Assembly (NCBI GenBank): GCA_002898215.1
Contig: BEIF01000001.1
Span: 1,153,602-1,217,601 of the forward strand
Reading direction: 5' to 3'
DNA: 64,000 nucleotides
DNA from: a bacterium HR29
GTDB lineage: Bacteria > Chloroflexota > Dehalococcoidia > Tepidiformales > Tepidiformaceae
Part shown: positions 45,158-54,160 of the stretch, in pieces
How positions within the stretch are numbered: position 1 is the first letter of the stretch
Layout of the letters: each line of letters begins with the position of its first letter
Notes under the pieces: generated by a model
Databases searched by the model: none
The model's input: only the letters and a program-made list of their open reading frames with translations
What the model was told of the DNA's origin: nothing
Program-made: the position numbers and the translations under genes

Positions 45158-45840
45158 CCGGCGCGCTCGAAGGAAGCGCGCGCCTCTCGGGCCGCGCGCC
45201 GGGCAGCACGGAGCGGCTCCGGCGTCCGCGCCGAACGCGAGCAGCGCAGCACCACCTCGACAGCGGTCTCCGGCGCCGTCCGCCAGGCGGCGTGCACCGC
45301 GAGGGGGCGTGCGCCCGCGGCCGTCCGCAACCAGTAGCCCACGATTTCGCCTTCGAGGAACAGCGGGGAGCTCGCCCCACGCTCCGGCGGCGGCCAGCTG
45401 CCCGCCGCCAACAGCGGGCGATGCGTCACGCCCACGGTGGGCAGGTCGAGGACGGCGCCCAGATGGAGGGCGAGACCGGCGCGGCGAGGGTGGTCGCGGC
45501 CGGTCGCGTCGACGAGGAGCACGTCGAAGGGGAGGCGCAGCGCTCGCACCGCAGCTTCCAGCAGCGGTCCCTCACGCAGCGCCAGGAACCCAGGCTCGTA
45601 AGGCGCGGCAGCCCTCCCGGACACGAGGGCCGTGCCGAGGATGCGGCCGCGCTCCACATCGAACACGGCTGCCGCGGCCCAACCGCGCTCGAGCTGGCCC
45701 GGAACGCCCCGTTCGAAGCAGACGAAGACCCCGGCGGCCGCGAGGCGTCCGCCGGGCTGCCACGGCGCGGGGGCGAGAGACGCCAGGCGACGCTGCTCCG
45801 CTTCGAGGGCCTCAGCCGTCTCCGGCCAGGCGCCGCTCAT
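45115..45840 (-). CDS. Endonuclease V-like protein with two catalytic residues lost
   Basis: A 241-aa protein matching endonuclease V (nfi) across its length: PYEPGFLALREGP (wedge PYxPG and Glu 90), VLLVDATGRDHPRRAGLALHLGAVLDLPTVGV (Asp 111) and ETAVEVVLRCSR...PEPLRAARR. Two of the four active-site residues of E. coli Nfi differ: the Asp of AGADVGF is Phe 39 here (AGVFVCF) and the His of TGHR is Trp 186 (HAAWR). It is probably not a working nuclease but may still bind. The ATG at 45840 follows TGAGGAA, the TGA being the rtcB stop. Confidence 0.85.
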   Translation of the reverse strand: MSGAWPETAEALEAEQRRLASLAPAPWQPGGRLAAAGVFVCFERGVPGQLERGWAAAAVFDVERGRILGTALVSGRAAAPYEPGFLALREGPLLEAAVRALRLPFDVLLVDATGRDHPRRAGLALHLGAVLDLPTVGVTHRPLLAAGSWPPPERGASSPLFLEGEIVGYWLRTAAGARPLAVHAAWRTAPETAVEVVLRCSRSARTPEPLRAARRAAREARASFERAGQPQFADSSREAGI

Positions 45841-45852
45841 GGGCAACGTTCC

Positions 45853-47283
45853 TCAGCCTTTGACGCAGGCGACGGGCAGCAGGCGGGCGACGCGGTCGGC
45901 GAGGCGAGCCCCTTCCGTGGCGCGGGCCACCTCGTCGACGTCTTTGTAGGCACCGGGCGCCTCCTCGGCGACGCCCCGCATCCCTTTCGAGCGGACGTAG
46001 ATGCCGCGTGCCTCGAGCTCCTTGAGGAGCTTCCGGCCGTCCCACTGTTTCACAGCCTGGTTTCGGCTCAGGGTTCGTCCCGCTCCGTGGGACGCCGAGG
46101 AGAAGCTGCGCTGCTCGGCCTCGGCCGTGCCGACGAGGATGTGGGAGGCCGTCCCCATGCTCCCGCCGATGATGACCGGCTGGCCCACAGCCCGGTACCG
46201 CTCGGGAAGCTCGGGGTGCCCCGGACCGAACGAGCGCGTCGCCCCCTTCCGGTGGATCCACAGCCACCGGGTGCGGCCATCGACCTCGTGGCGCTCCAGC
46301 TTGCAGGTGTTGTGCGAAACGTCGTACAGGGTTTCGAGCCGCGCCGAAGGGAAGAGCCGAGCGAACGCTTGCCGAACGAGGTGCGTGATGATCTGCCGGT
46401 TGGCCAGCGCACAGTTGATGCCAGCCCGCATGGCACCGATGTACTGCTTCCCTTCCGCAGAATTCACCGGCGCACAGGCGAGTTCGCGGTCGGGCAGCAC
46501 GATCCCCAGCCGAGACGCTGCTTTGGCCAGGAGGACCAGATAGTCGGTGCCGATTTGGTGTCCCAGGCCACGTGACCCGCAGTGAATGGAGACGACGACC
46601 TGTCCCTCTCGCAGGCCGAACGCCTCGGCGGCGTCGCGTCGGTAGATGCGCTCGACGTACTGGACCTCGCAGTAGTGGTTGCCGGAGCCGAGCGTGCCCA
46701 TCTCGCCGCGTTGGCGCTTCTTCGCTGTCTCCGACACGTTTTCGGGCACGGCGCCGGCCATGCAGCCATGCTCCTCCACGTACTCCAAGTCCTCGGGCAC
46801 GCCGAAGCCCCGTTCCAGCGCCCAGCGAGCCCCGCCCGCGAGGACCTCGTCGAGTTCCCGCGGCGAAAGCTTCAGGTTGCCCTCCTCGCCTACGCCGGCC
46901 GGCACGTACTCGAAGAGAAGGTCGGCCAGCTCCCGCGCGCGCGGCCGGACGTCCTCGATAGTGAGGTCCGTGCGCAGGCACCGCACGCCACAGGAGATGT
47001 CGAACCCGACGCCGCCGGCAGAGATGATCCCCCCTTCGTCGGGGTCGAAGGCGGCGACGCCGCCGATGGGGAATCCGTACCCCCAATGGGCATCAGGCAT
47101 CGCCATCGAAGCGGCGACGATCCCCGGCAGCTTGGCGACGTTGGTCGCCTGTTCGGCGACCTTGTCGTCCATCTCCTCGATGAGCTTGCGTGTCCCGAAG
47201 AGGATGACCGGCACCCGCTGACCGCCGCGAGGCGGGATCTGCCAGCGAAAGTCGTCGATGCGGACGAGTGAGGTGAGCTGCAT
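45853..47283 (-). CDS. rtcB: RNA ligase RtcB
   Basis: Joins RNA 3'-phosphate or 2',3'-cyclic phosphate ends to 5'-OH ends through a guanylylated histidine, with Mn and GTP. The 476-aa protein has MPDAHWGYGFPIGG, FDISCGVRC (metal Cys), GNHYCEVQYV, VSIHCGSRGLGHQIG, and SASHGAGRTLSRNQA around the guanylylated His. It may repair cleaved tRNA or rRNA. It follows archease by 9 nt and precedes the EndoV-like gene by 12 nt. Confidence 0.97.
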   Translation of the reverse strand: MQLTSLVRIDDFRWQIPPRGGQRVPVILFGTRKLIEEMDDKVAEQATNVAKLPGIVAASMAMPDAHWGYGFPIGGVAAFDPDEGGIISAGGVGFDISCGVRCLRTDLTIEDVRPRARELADLLFEYVPAGVGEEGNLKLSPRELDEVLAGGARWALERGFGVPEDLEYVEEHGCMAGAVPENVSETAKKRQRGEMGTLGSGNHYCEVQYVERIYRRDAAEAFGLREGQVVVSIHCGSRGLGHQIGTDYLVLLAKAASRLGIVLPDRELACAPVNSAEGKQYIGAMRAGINCALANRQIITHLVRQAFARLFPSARLETLYDVSHNTCKLERHEVDGRTRWLWIHRKGATRSFGPGHPELPERYRAVGQPVIIGGSMGTASHILVGTAEAEQRSFSSASHGAGRTLSRNQAVKQWDGRKLLKELEARGIYVRSKGMRGVAEEAPGAYKDVDEVARATEGARLADRVARLLPVACVKG

Positions 47284-47292
47284 GCCACCCTC

Positions 47293-47724
47293 CTACACGT
47301 CGACCACGCAGCGCGCTTCCCAGACGCCGTCGCGCTGGGTGACCGACAGAGCCGTGAGGGTCGCGCCTTTCACCTCCGTGCCTCGCTCGATCTCCGGCCG
47401 GAGCGGCGTTCCCCAGGCTCGGCCGATCCAGCGCGACCCGTCGCGGCGAATCTCGAACTCTGCCGGGACGACGCCTTCGATCCGGGACGCGGCCAGGAGC
47501 GCGTTCAGCCATTCCACGAGCGCGAACTCCGGATCGGGCTCGTCGAACTCCACCGTGAGTTCCCGTTCGGGAGTCACGCTGCGCAGGTCGTAGGGAATGT
47601 TGAACACAGCCCGAGCAGCGTTCGCGAACGCCTCCTCGATGGTGTGCCCGCGTCCCACGATGCCGATGTCCGCATCGTGGTCGAAGTATTCGAAGCCGCC
47701 CGCACGTTCGGTGCGGCTGCTCAT
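47293..47724 (-). CDS. Archease (RtcB cofactor)
   Basis: A 143-aa archease that helps guanylylation of RtcB. It shows YFDHDADIGIVGRGHTIEEAF (the metal-binding Asp/His start), EWLNALLAASRIEG and the C-terminal VTQRDGVWEARCVVDV. GGAGG 6 nt before ATG. It is 19 nt after the MarR stop with no terminator between, which places MarR, archease, rtcB and the EndoV-like gene in one transcription unit. Confidence 0.95.
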   Translation of the reverse strand: MSSRTERAGGFEYFDHDADIGIVGRGHTIEEAFANAARAVFNIPYDLRSVTPERELTVEFDEPDPEFALVEWLNALLAASRIEGVVPAEFEIRRDGSRWIGRAWGTPLRPEIERGTEVKGATLTALSVTQRDGVWEARCVVDV

Positions 47725-47743
47725 CGTCGGCCTCCGCCGGAGG

Positions 47744-48340
47744 TTAGACGCCGGCCAGCGCGGGCTCGTGCTCGGGGCAGTTCAGGCGGCTCTGCTCGTC
47801 GGGCAGCTCCCGGTCGATGAGGGCGCAATGGTGGCGGCCGGGCCCATGGGCATTCGGGCGGAAGTGGGCGCATCCGGCACACGGCGCCGCCACCACGATG
47901 AGGCCCGCGTCCACCATGGCCCGGACGAGCGCCTGCAGTCCGCGCTCGATGCAGGCACGTTCCTCCTCGCTCCGAGCGTCCACCACCTCGAGGAGAGCCT
48001 CTTCAGCGGCTCGAAGCCGCTCCGCGAGCTCGGCACCGGCTGGAGTCAGCGCCAGGACTGACTGGCGGCCATCCCAAGGGTGCGGGTGGCGCTCCACGAG
48101 GCCCCGCTCCACGAGCGGCTCGAGGATCCCCACCGCCGTGGCATGCCGCACGCCGAGGGTCTTCGCCAACCAACCCACCGTAGCCACATCGGGCCGGGTC
48201 GTCGCGATGAAGCGAAGGGTCTCGGCCTGCGCCGGCGTAAGCCCGAGCCCCTGGAGGCTCCAGCGCATCGCGCTCTCCACCGCACGGGCGAGGTGGAGGA
48301 GGACGGAAAGGATGTCGGGGCGGACAGAGTCTTCGGGCAT
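47744..48340 (-). CDS. MarR-family regulator with C-terminal four-Cys cluster
   Basis: A 198-aa transcriptional regulator. Residues about 10-130 are a MarR winged helix (LHLARAVESAMRWSLQGLGLTPAQAETL; wing HPWDGRQSVLALT). A tail holds C154-X2-C157, HHC172 and C188P, besides C130, a pattern suited to zinc or an iron-sulfur cluster. Similar Cys-tailed MarR proteins occur elsewhere, but I know of no characterised ligand. It heads the operon for archease, rtcB and EndoV-like and faces protoglobin. A 17-bp palindrome sits between. ATG 48340 with GGAGGTG upstream. Confidence 0.8.
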   Translation of the reverse strand: MPEDSVRPDILSVLLHLARAVESAMRWSLQGLGLTPAQAETLRFIATTRPDVATVGWLAKTLGVRHATAVGILEPLVERGLVERHPHPWDGRQSVLALTPAGAELAERLRAAEEALLEVVDARSEEERACIERGLQALVRAMVDAGLIVVAAPCAGCAHFRPNAHGPGRHHCALIDRELPDEQSRLNCPEHEPALAGV

Positions 48341-48378
48341 GGAACACACCTCCGCGAGGCGCCGGCGCGCTGCTTCCG

Positions 48379-48407
48379 TTGACAGTCTACGCCGACGCGG
48401 GTATCCT
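48379..48407 (+). promoter_or_regulatory. Strong promoter of the protoglobin gene
   Basis: -35 TTGACA (48379-48384), 17-bp spacer, -10 TATCCT (48402-48407). A minus-strand TAGACT (48384-48389) in the same region could be the -10 of marR. Confidence 0.7.
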
Positions 48408-48415
48408 CCGCACGA

Positions 48416-48432
48416 ACGTAGGACTCCTACGT
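48416..48432. promoter_or_regulatory. 17-bp inverted repeat, likely MarR operator
   Basis: ACGTAGGA-C-TCCTACGT is a perfect palindrome with 1-nt centre. It begins at the predicted transcription start of the protoglobin gene and lies just upstream of the -35 region for the divergent marR operon. Position, size and symmetry fit a MarR dimer site; binding is inferred. Confidence 0.6.
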
Positions 48433-48454
48433 ATCCTTCCTGAGGGCAGTCGCG

Positions 48455-49042
48455 ATGACACAGGCAACGATTCCCGGTTACCGGATGGGCGACCCGGCCC
48501 TTCCGCCGAGCGCGCTCGACGACGAGGCGTTCGCCAAGGTCTGCGCAGCTCTCCTCCTGAACGAGGAGGACCGTCAAGCCCTTCGCGAAGCGAAGGCGAT
48601 CGTGGAGCCGCACATCGAGGAGCTCTTGGACGTCTGGTACGGCTTCGTCGGCAGCCACGACTTCCTCCTCCAGTACTTCTCCACGCCGGAGGGTCCGAAT
48701 CAGGAGTACCTGACGCGGGTGCGCGCCCGCTTCGGCCAATGGGTCCGCGACACGCTGTCGGCCGATTTCGGGCCCGCCTGGCGTGCCTACCAGGCGGAGG
48801 TGGGTCGCCGGCACGCCGCCTCGAAGAACCAGACCGACGGGGTCCGAGGCGCGCCGGAGGTGGTGCACTTCCGGTACATGGTGGCGCTCGTCTATCCCAT
48901 CTATGCGACGATTCGGCCGTTCCTGGCCCGGGGTGCGCGCGACAACGAGCACTTGGAGCGGATGCACCAGGCCTGGCTGAAGGCCGTGCTCCTCAACCTC
49001 TGCCTCTGGAGTGAGGCGTACGTGAAGGACGGTTGGTTCTGA
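48455..49042 (+). CDS. Protoglobin
   Basis: A 195-aa single-domain haem protein closely resembling archaeal protoglobin. It reads IPGYRMGD, ILDTWYGFVGSH-like LDVWYGFVGSHDFLLQYF, then VGRRHAASKNQTDG with His120 in the place of the proximal haem ligand, RYMVALVYPIYATIRPFLARG, and a C-terminal LWSEAYVKDGWF. Such proteins bind O2, CO and NO. There is no fused signalling domain, so it would store, sense or detoxify gas. GAGGG before the ATG; strong promoter with an overlapping operator-like palindrome. Confidence 0.92.
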   Translation: MTQATIPGYRMGDPALPPSALDDEAFAKVCAALLLNEEDRQALREAKAIVEPHIEELLDVWYGFVGSHDFLLQYFSTPEGPNQEYLTRVRARFGQWVRDTLSADFGPAWRAYQAEVGRRHAASKNQTDGVRGAPEVVHFRYMVALVYPIYATIRPFLARGARDNEHLERMHQAWLKAVLLNLCLWSEAYVKDGWF

Positions 49043-49062
49043 GCGGTACGGCGGGTGCTCGC

Positions 49063-51453
49063 CTAAGCCCGAGCAGGAACCTCGGGCAAGGCGAGTGCCC
49101 GCCGCAACACCTCGTCGATGGTGTCGACGTAGACGAACGTCATCTCCTGGCGCAAGTGTTCGGGGACATCCTCCAGTACGTCGCGCTCGTTCAGCCGCGG
49201 CAGGATGACCGTCCGGATCCCTGCGCGGTGGGCCGCGAGGACCTTCTCCTTGATGCCACCTACGGGCAGCACCTTCCCCCGAAGCGTGATTTCGCCGGTC
49301 ATCGCAATTCCCGGCTCCACCGGTTTCCCGAGGGCTAGGGAGGCGAGGGCCGTCACCATCGTGACGCCGGCAGAGGGGCCGTCCTTCGGGATGGCGCCCG
49401 CCGGAACGTGGATGTGCACCGCCTTCCCTTCGAACACCGAGGGATCGATGCCGAGGCGGGCGCCATCGGACCGCAGGTAGGAGAGCGCCGCCTGAGCCGA
49501 CTCGCGCATCACGTCGCCGAGCTGGCCGGTGAGGATGAGGCGCTCCTGTTTGGAGGGCATCATCGTCGCTTCGACGAACAGCACGTCACCGCCCACTGGC
49601 GTCCAGGCCAGCCCGGTAGCCACCCCCGGGCGGTCGACCCGCTCGGCCGTTTCATCGCGGAACCGGGGCCGCCCTAGATACGTCTCGACCAACGCCGGTG
49701 AGATCTCCCCCGGGGCGGCACCCCGTTCGGCGAGCTCGCGAGCCGCCTTCCGGCAGAGGGCGGCGATCTGGCGGGAGAGGTTCCGGACCCCGGCCTCGCG
49801 GGTGTAGCCGCGGATGACGAAGCGGATCGCCTCGTCGGTGATCGTCACCTCCTCCGGTGAGAGGCCGTGCGCCCGGAGCTGCTCGGGTACGAGGTGGCGC
49901 CGGGCGATCTCCACCTTCTCCTCCTCGGTGTAGCCGGCGATGGTGATGACCTCCATCCGGTCGAGGAGCGGCGGCGGGATGGTTTCCGTGGTGTTGGCTG
50001 TGGCGATGAACAGCACCTGGGAGAGGTCGAAGGGAACGCCGAGGTAGTTGTCCACGAACGCGTGGTTCTGAGCGGGGTCCAGGACTTCGAGGAGGGCGGA
50101 GGACGGGTCGCCCCGCCAGTCGGCTCCCACCTTATCGATCTCGTCGAGCATGAAGACCGGGTCGCGGGTCTCCGCCCGTCGGATTCCCTGGATGATGCGG
50201 CCAGGAAGGGCGCCGATGTAGGTGCGGCGGTGCCCTCGGATTTCGGCCTCGTCGTGGACGCCGCCGAGGCTGACGCGGACGAACTTCCGCCCGAGGGCGC
50301 GGGCGATCGACTGGCCGAGGCTCGTCTTCCCCACGCCCGGAGGCCCGACGAAGCAGAGGATCGGCTCGTGCGCGGCGTCGGGGCCTTCCTCGGCGCCGAG
50401 GCGCTCCCGACGGAGCTTCCTTACGGCGAGGTACTCGAGGATGCGCTCCTTCACCTTTTCAAGGTCATAGTGGTCGGCGTCGAGGATCTCGCGCGCCTTG
50501 GCCACATCGATTTCCCCGCCGGAGACGCGGTTCCAGGGGAGGCTCACCATCCAATCGAGATAGGTGCGGATCATGCCGTACTCGGGCGAGCCGGGCGCCA
50601 TGGAGGCGAGGCGGTTCAGCTCGCGCTCGGCCTCCTTCCGCGCCTCCTCGGGCAATCCCGCCTCGTCGAGCTTCTTCCGGAGCTCTTCGACTTCGGCGGC
50701 GGTACCGTCCTCACCGAGCTCCTTCTGGATGGAGCGGAGCTGCTCCCGGAGGATGGCCTCTTGCTGCGCGCGGGTGAGCCGGGCTTGCGTTTCGGCGGCG
50801 ATCTTCCGACCGAGCTCGCGCACGGCGATCTCGTGCTGCATGGCATCGAGGAGCCGCCGCATGCGAACGTCGAGGGGCGCTTCGAGCGCCTCCTGCCGAA
50901 GGCGGGAGTCCATCGGCACGGTGGTGGCGATGAAGGCGGCCACGTGCCTAGGCTCGGTGAGCGCCTCCACGGCGACAGCGGCCTCGTCAGGGATCTCATC
51001 CGAAAGGGAGACCAGCTGCTTGAAGACGTCGATGAGCGCCCGGCGGAGCGCCTCGATGTCGACCGTGCTGGCGACTTCGTCGGGGTACGGTTCGATGCGG
51101 GCCTTGAGGTACGGCTCGCGTTGGACGTACTCGACCACCCGGACGCGCTCCAGCCCCTGCACCAACGTGCGGAGCGTGCCATCGGGAGCCCGGAAGAGCT
51201 GGGTGATCTGTCCGACCGTCCCGACGGTGTAGAGGTCCTCGGGCTGGGCCGGGTGCTCCGTCTCGGTCCGCTGGGTGACCAGCACCAGGAGCCGATCGCC
51301 GCGCATCACATCGTCGACGAGCCGAACGGAGCGCTCCTGCCCGATGACGATGGGGACGACGGCGAAGGGGAAGACCGTCGTGTTCCGTAGCGGGAGCACC
51401 GGGAGTACGTCGGGGATGTGGGGCCCGTGGGTGGATGGCTCGTGCAGCGTCAT
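49063..51453 (-). CDS. lon: ATP-dependent protease Lon
   Basis: Cytoplasmic AAA+ serine protease for misfolded and regulatory proteins. The 796-aa protein has the N-terminal LON substrate domain ([19 protein letters not shown]), AAA+ module with Walker [16 protein letters not shown] and sensor elements, and the protease domain with the Ser-Lys dyad [14 protein letters not shown]. Full length. The ATG overlaps the end of the hsp20 gene (ATGA), so heat-shock chaperone and protease are made together. Confidence 0.97.
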   Translation of the reverse strand: MTLHEPSTHGPHIPDVLPVLPLRNTTVFPFAVVPIVIGQERSVRLVDDVMRGDRLLVLVTQRTETEHPAQPEDLYTVGTVGQITQLFRAPDGTLRTLVQGLERVRVVEYVQREPYLKARIEPYPDEVASTVDIEALRRALIDVFKQLVSLSDEIPDEAAVAVEALTEPRHVAAFIATTVPMDSRLRQEALEAPLDVRMRRLLDAMQHEIAVRELGRKIAAETQARLTRAQQEAILREQLRSIQKELGEDGTAAEVEELRKKLDEAGLPEEARKEAERELNRLASMAPGSPEYGMIRTYLDWMVSLPWNRVSGGEIDVAKAREILDADHYDLEKVKERILEYLAVRKLRRERLGAEEGPDAAHEPILCFVGPPGVGKTSLGQSIARALGRKFVRVSLGGVHDEAEIRGHRRTYIGALPGRIIQGIRRAETRDPVFMLDEIDKVGADWRGDPSSALLEVLDPAQNHAFVDNYLGVPFDLSQVLFIATANTTETIPPPLLDRMEVITIAGYTEEEKVEIARRHLVPEQLRAHGLSPEEVTITDEAIRFVIRGYTREAGVRNLSRQIAALCRKAARELAERGAAPGEISPALVETYLGRPRFRDETAERVDRPGVATGLAWTPVGGDVLFVEATMMPSKQERLILTGQLGDVMRESAQAALSYLRSDGARLGIDPSVFEGKAVHIHVPAGAIPKDGPSAGVTMVTALASLALGKPVEPGIAMTGEITLRGKVLPVGGIKEKVLAAHRAGIRTVILPRLNERDVLEDVPEHLRQEMTFVYVDTIDEVLRRALALPEVPARA

Positions 51454-51845
51454 CGGGCCCCTCCCACCTTCGGCAGCTCGATGCGCAGCATCCCGCGCTC
51501 CAGGTGGGCGGTGACGCGCTCGGCGACGACGGCCGAGGCGAAGCCGACCTCGAGCCGGAAGGGCCCGTAGCGGATGCCGGCCACGTGGTAGACGCCGTCG
51601 GCTTCCTGCCGAGGAGGACGACGCGCGCCCTGGACGACGAGAGCGTTGGGGTAGAGGAGGAGCTCGACCTCGTCTTCGGTGACGCCCGCCAGGTCGACGA
51701 TGACCGTGTACGCCTCGCGGGTTTCGAAGACGTCGGCGTCAGGGCGCCAGGCGTGGGTCGGGGGAACCGAAGGCCGAGCGAACGTTTCCCAGGGCGGCAG
51801 CGACGTCGTCACCGTGTAGGTGTAGGTGAGCCGGCGATAGCGCAT
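51450..51845 (-). CDS. Hsp20/alpha-crystallin family small heat-shock protein
   Basis: A 131-aa chaperone with an alpha-crystallin domain (DADVFETREAYTVIVDLAGVTEDEVELLLYPNALVVQG, and a C-terminal RGMLRIELPKVG consistent with the conserved I/V-x-I/V region). ATG 51845 follows AGGAGG at 5 nt; a longer upstream frame is unlikely. A TACACT box (51876-51881, minus) could be the promoter; no CIRCE or HspR site is visible. It leads the lon operon. Confidence 0.85.
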   Translation of the reverse strand: MRYRRLTYTYTVTTSLPPWETFARPSVPPTHAWRPDADVFETREAYTVIVDLAGVTEDEVELLLYPNALVVQGARRPPRQEADGVYHVAGIRYGPFRLEVGFASAVVAERVTAHLERGMLRIELPKVGGAR

Positions 51846-51900
51846 GGGGTCCTCCTGGCTCCATCTTCCCACGGGAGTGTAGTGCGAGGCGAACGGAAGC

Positions 51901-51926
51901 GGGCCCGGGCAGGTTCGCCCGGGCCC
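51901..51926 (-). terminator. Hairpin downstream of glnA
   Basis: Perfect 10-bp stem GGGCCCGGGC / GCCCGGGCCC with a 6-nt loop, about 24 nt after the glnA stop on its strand and upstream of the hsp20 promoter. Not followed by a T-run. Confidence 0.6.
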
Positions 51927-51949
51927 ACCTTCCCGCAGGGCACAGGGGA

Positions 51950-53365
51950 CTAGGCGTCGAAGTACAGGTGGAACTCGTACGGGTGCGGGCGAAGGTTCAC
52001 CTTCGGGATTTCGGCCCGCTTGTACTCGAGCCAGGTCTCGATGACGTCCGGTGTGAAGACGTCGCCGCGGAGGAGGAACTCGTGGTCACGCTCCAGGGCG
52101 TCGAGCGCCTCGGAGAGGGAGCCGGGCACCGTGCGGATCTTGGCGAGCTCCTCGGGCGAGAGCTCGTAGGTGTTCTTGTCGAGCGGCGGGCCGGGGTCGA
52201 TCTGGTTGATGATCCCATCGATGCCCGCCATGAGCATGGCCGCGAAGGCGAGGTACGGGTTGCAGCTAGGATCGGGCGGCCGGAATTCGATCCGCTTGTG
52301 CGACGGGTGGTCGGTGTAGAGCGGGATGCGGCAGGCCGCGGAACGGTTGCGGGCGGAGTAGACCAGGTTCACGGGCGCCTCGTAGCCGGGCACCAGGCGC
52401 TTGTAGCTGTTCGTGGTGGGGGCAGCGAAGGCGAGGATAGCCGGGGCGTGCTTCAGGAGGCCGCCGATGTACCAGAGGGCAGTCTGGCTGAGCCCGGCGT
52501 AGCCGTTCTTGTCGTACATCAGCGTCTCGCCGCCCTTGAAGAGCGACTGGTGGGTGTGCATGCCGGAGCCGTTGTCGCCGAACAGGGGCTTCGGCATGAA
52601 GGTCGCCACCTTGCCGGCCGCGCGGGCGACGTTCTTGACGATGTACTTGTACATCATCACCCGGTCGGCCGTTTGCACGAGCGTGCCGTAGCGGAAGTCG
52701 ATCTCTCCCTGGCCGGCGGTCGCCACCTCGTGGTGCTGCTTCTCCACCGGGATCCCGACCTCCGCCATCTTGAGGATCATCTGGCTGCGGAGGTCCTGGT
52801 AGGAGTCATGGGGTGGGACGGGAAAGTATCCTTCCTTGAACCGAGGCTTGTAGCCAAGGTTCGGCTTCTCGTCCCGACCGGTGTTCCACTCCCCCTCGAT
52901 GGAGTCGACGAAGTAGAAGCTCGCGTTCTCCGTCGAGTCGAATCGAATATCGTCGAAGATGAAGAATTCAAGCTCAGGACCCCAGTAGCTTACGTCCGCG
53001 ATGCCGCTCTTCCGCAAGTAGTCCTCAGCCTTTTTGGCGATAAACCGCGGGTCGCGCGTGTACGGCTCCTTGGTGATGGGATCGTAAATATCGCAGATCA
53101 TCGAGAGGGTTGGGATCTGGCATACCGGATCCAAAACAGCCGTCTCCGGATCCGGGAATAGGTTCATGTCACTCTCTTGGATCTTCTGGAACCCACGGAT
53201 GCTAGAGCCGTCGAATCCGATCCCGTCCTCCCAGATTCCCCGGTCGAGTTCTTCGACCGGGATCGAGAAGTGCTGCCAAAGACCCGGGAGGTCGTTGAAC
53301 TTCAAGTCAACAACCTTGATACCATGCTTGGCGATGAGCTCACGGACGTTTTCGGGTGTCGGCAT
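51950..53365 (-). CDS. glnA: Glutamine synthetase, type I
   Basis: Makes glutamine from glutamate, ammonia and ATP. The 471-aa protein has [15 protein letters not shown], the [19 protein letters not shown] glutamate-binding region, EFFIFDD, and [19 protein letters not shown] and an [10 protein letters not shown] segment in which a Tyr fits the E. coli adenylylation position. The length and Tyr place it in the GSI-beta type. ATG with AGGAGG upstream; upstream region contains a TATCAT box and a palindrome. Confidence 0.97.
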   Translation of the reverse strand: MPTPENVRELIAKHGIKVVDLKFNDLPGLWQHFSIPVEELDRGIWEDGIGFDGSSIRGFQKIQESDMNLFPDPETAVLDPVCQIPTLSMICDIYDPITKEPYTRDPRFIAKKAEDYLRKSGIADVSYWGPELEFFIFDDIRFDSTENASFYFVDSIEGEWNTGRDEKPNLGYKPRFKEGYFPVPPHDSYQDLRSQMILKMAEVGIPVEKQHHEVATAGQGEIDFRYGTLVQTADRVMMYKYIVKNVARAAGKVATFMPKPLFGDNGSGMHTHQSLFKGGETLMYDKNGYAGLSQTALWYIGGLLKHAPAILAFAAPTTNSYKRLVPGYEAPVNLVYSARNRSAACRIPLYTDHPSHKRIEFRPPDPSCNPYLAFAAMLMAGIDGIINQIDPGPPLDKNTYELSPEELAKIRTVPGSLSEALDALERDHEFLLRGDVFTPDVIETWLEYKRAEIPKVNLRPHPYEFHLYFDA

Positions 53366-53408
53366 TCGGTTCCTCCTGCATGCGGCGGGCTCCGCGCCCT
53401 CTGACCGG

Positions 53409-53437
53409 ATGATATCGGTGACTTGACCGGTCCGTAA
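53409..53437 (-). promoter_or_regulatory. glnA promoter candidate
   Basis: On the minus strand TTACGG (53432-53437), 17-bp spacer, TATCAT (53409-53414), giving a leader of about 37 nt before the glnA ATG. Direct repeats of ACCGG flank the box. Confidence 0.45.
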
Positions 53438-53463
53438 GGCAAAACACCCCGCAGTTGTATGAA

Positions 53464-53478
53464 GCTTGTGTTACAAGC
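53464..53478. promoter_or_regulatory. Inverted repeat upstream of glnA
   Basis: GCTTGT-GTT-ACAAGC, perfect 6-bp arms. It lies about 26 bp upstream of the proposed -35 of glnA. A TGT...ACA core is seen in several nitrogen- or CRP-type operators, but no regulator can be assigned. Confidence 0.35.
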
Positions 53479-53535
53479 GCACTCTTCGTCGGGTGCGGGC
53501 GAAGGTGCAGGCTGCCGATGCTGTTCCGGGGAAGC

Positions 53536-53541
53536 TAGCAT
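53536..53541 (+). promoter_or_regulatory. -10 box TAGCAT, leaderless small gene
   Basis: TAGCAT is 6 nt before the ATG at 53548. Confidence 0.45.
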
Positions 53542-53547
53542 CGTCCC

Positions 53548-53811
53548 ATGGACCCGGACCGGCGCCGCTCAGCACCGCAGCCACGGGTCTCGATCGTGCC
53601 CGAGACCCAGGGGTTCGCCATCTACGTCGACAAGGAGCTCGTGCTCGCGGTCCCCGACGAGCTGGATGCTCACCACTGGGCGAAACACGTTGTGGAGTGT
53701 GTCAACGCCGGCGAAACTCGGGCGGCCGTGATTCGCCAACAGCTTCCGCGCGTGTGCGAAGCCGCGCGCCGGCACAACCTCCACACCGGGTACTACCCCT
53801 CGGAGCCGTAG
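53548..53811 (+). CDS. Hypothetical protein
   Basis: An 87-aa protein not recognised. A central segment (GFAIYVDKELVLAVPDELDAHHWAKHVVECVNAGE) suggests beta strands followed by an amphipathic helix. A second helix ends the protein (RRHNLHTGYYPSEP). Two Cys residues are present. It starts behind a TAGCAT box without a ribosome site, and its 3' end overlaps the convergent cupin gene by 19 nt. Confidence 0.55.
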   Translation: MDPDRRRSAPQPRVSIVPETQGFAIYVDKELVLAVPDELDAHHWAKHVVECVNAGETRAAVIRQQLPRVCEAARRHNLHTGYYPSEP

Positions 53812-54125
53812 CGCCACCCTTCGACGCAGCGGACGCCGCGCGGCCCCACGACGGCGGAGTGGCGCGTGCCCCGCGGAAGGTCCATCCGGTCACCCGGCCG
53901 GATCTCCAGCTTCAGATTGCCGGGCTCCACCACGAACGTGATGGAGCCCTCCGCGCAGAAGAGCACCTTGTGGTACGGGTGCTCGTGGGGAGCGTAGACG
54001 TCGCCAGGGCCGTTCGCCCACCAGTGCGGCTCGAGGCCCTCGCATCGCAGGACGGCCTCGAGCTCCTCGGGCGAAGGGGGAGCGCTACCGGCCCAGGGCG
54101 TCACTTGCACCCGGCGTTCGGTCAT
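53793..54125 (-). CDS. Cupin-domain protein
   Basis: A 110-aa single-domain cupin: YAPHEHPYHKVLFCAEGSITFVVE (metal His/Glu motif) and MDLPRGTRHSAVVGP (second motif). It may bind a divalent metal; substrate unknown. The first 35 residues are a separate segment around PPSPEELEAVLRCEG. The plsY-like gene lies 35 nt upstream on the same strand. Confidence 0.75.
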   Translation of the reverse strand: MTERRVQVTPWAGSAPPSPEELEAVLRCEGLEPHWWANGPGDVYAPHEHPYHKVLFCAEGSITFVVEPGNLKLEIRPGDRMDLPRGTRHSAVVGPRGVRCVEGWRYGSEG

Positions 54126-54160
54126 CGAGCGGTAGTGTGCCGTGCCCTCCGGCGCCCTCG

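Noticed and set aside
53423-53428. TTGACC on the plus strand as a -35 for the 87-aa gene.
   Set aside because: No -10-like hexamer lies 15-19 nt downstream, and the gene starts more than 110 nt further on behind a closer TAGCAT box.
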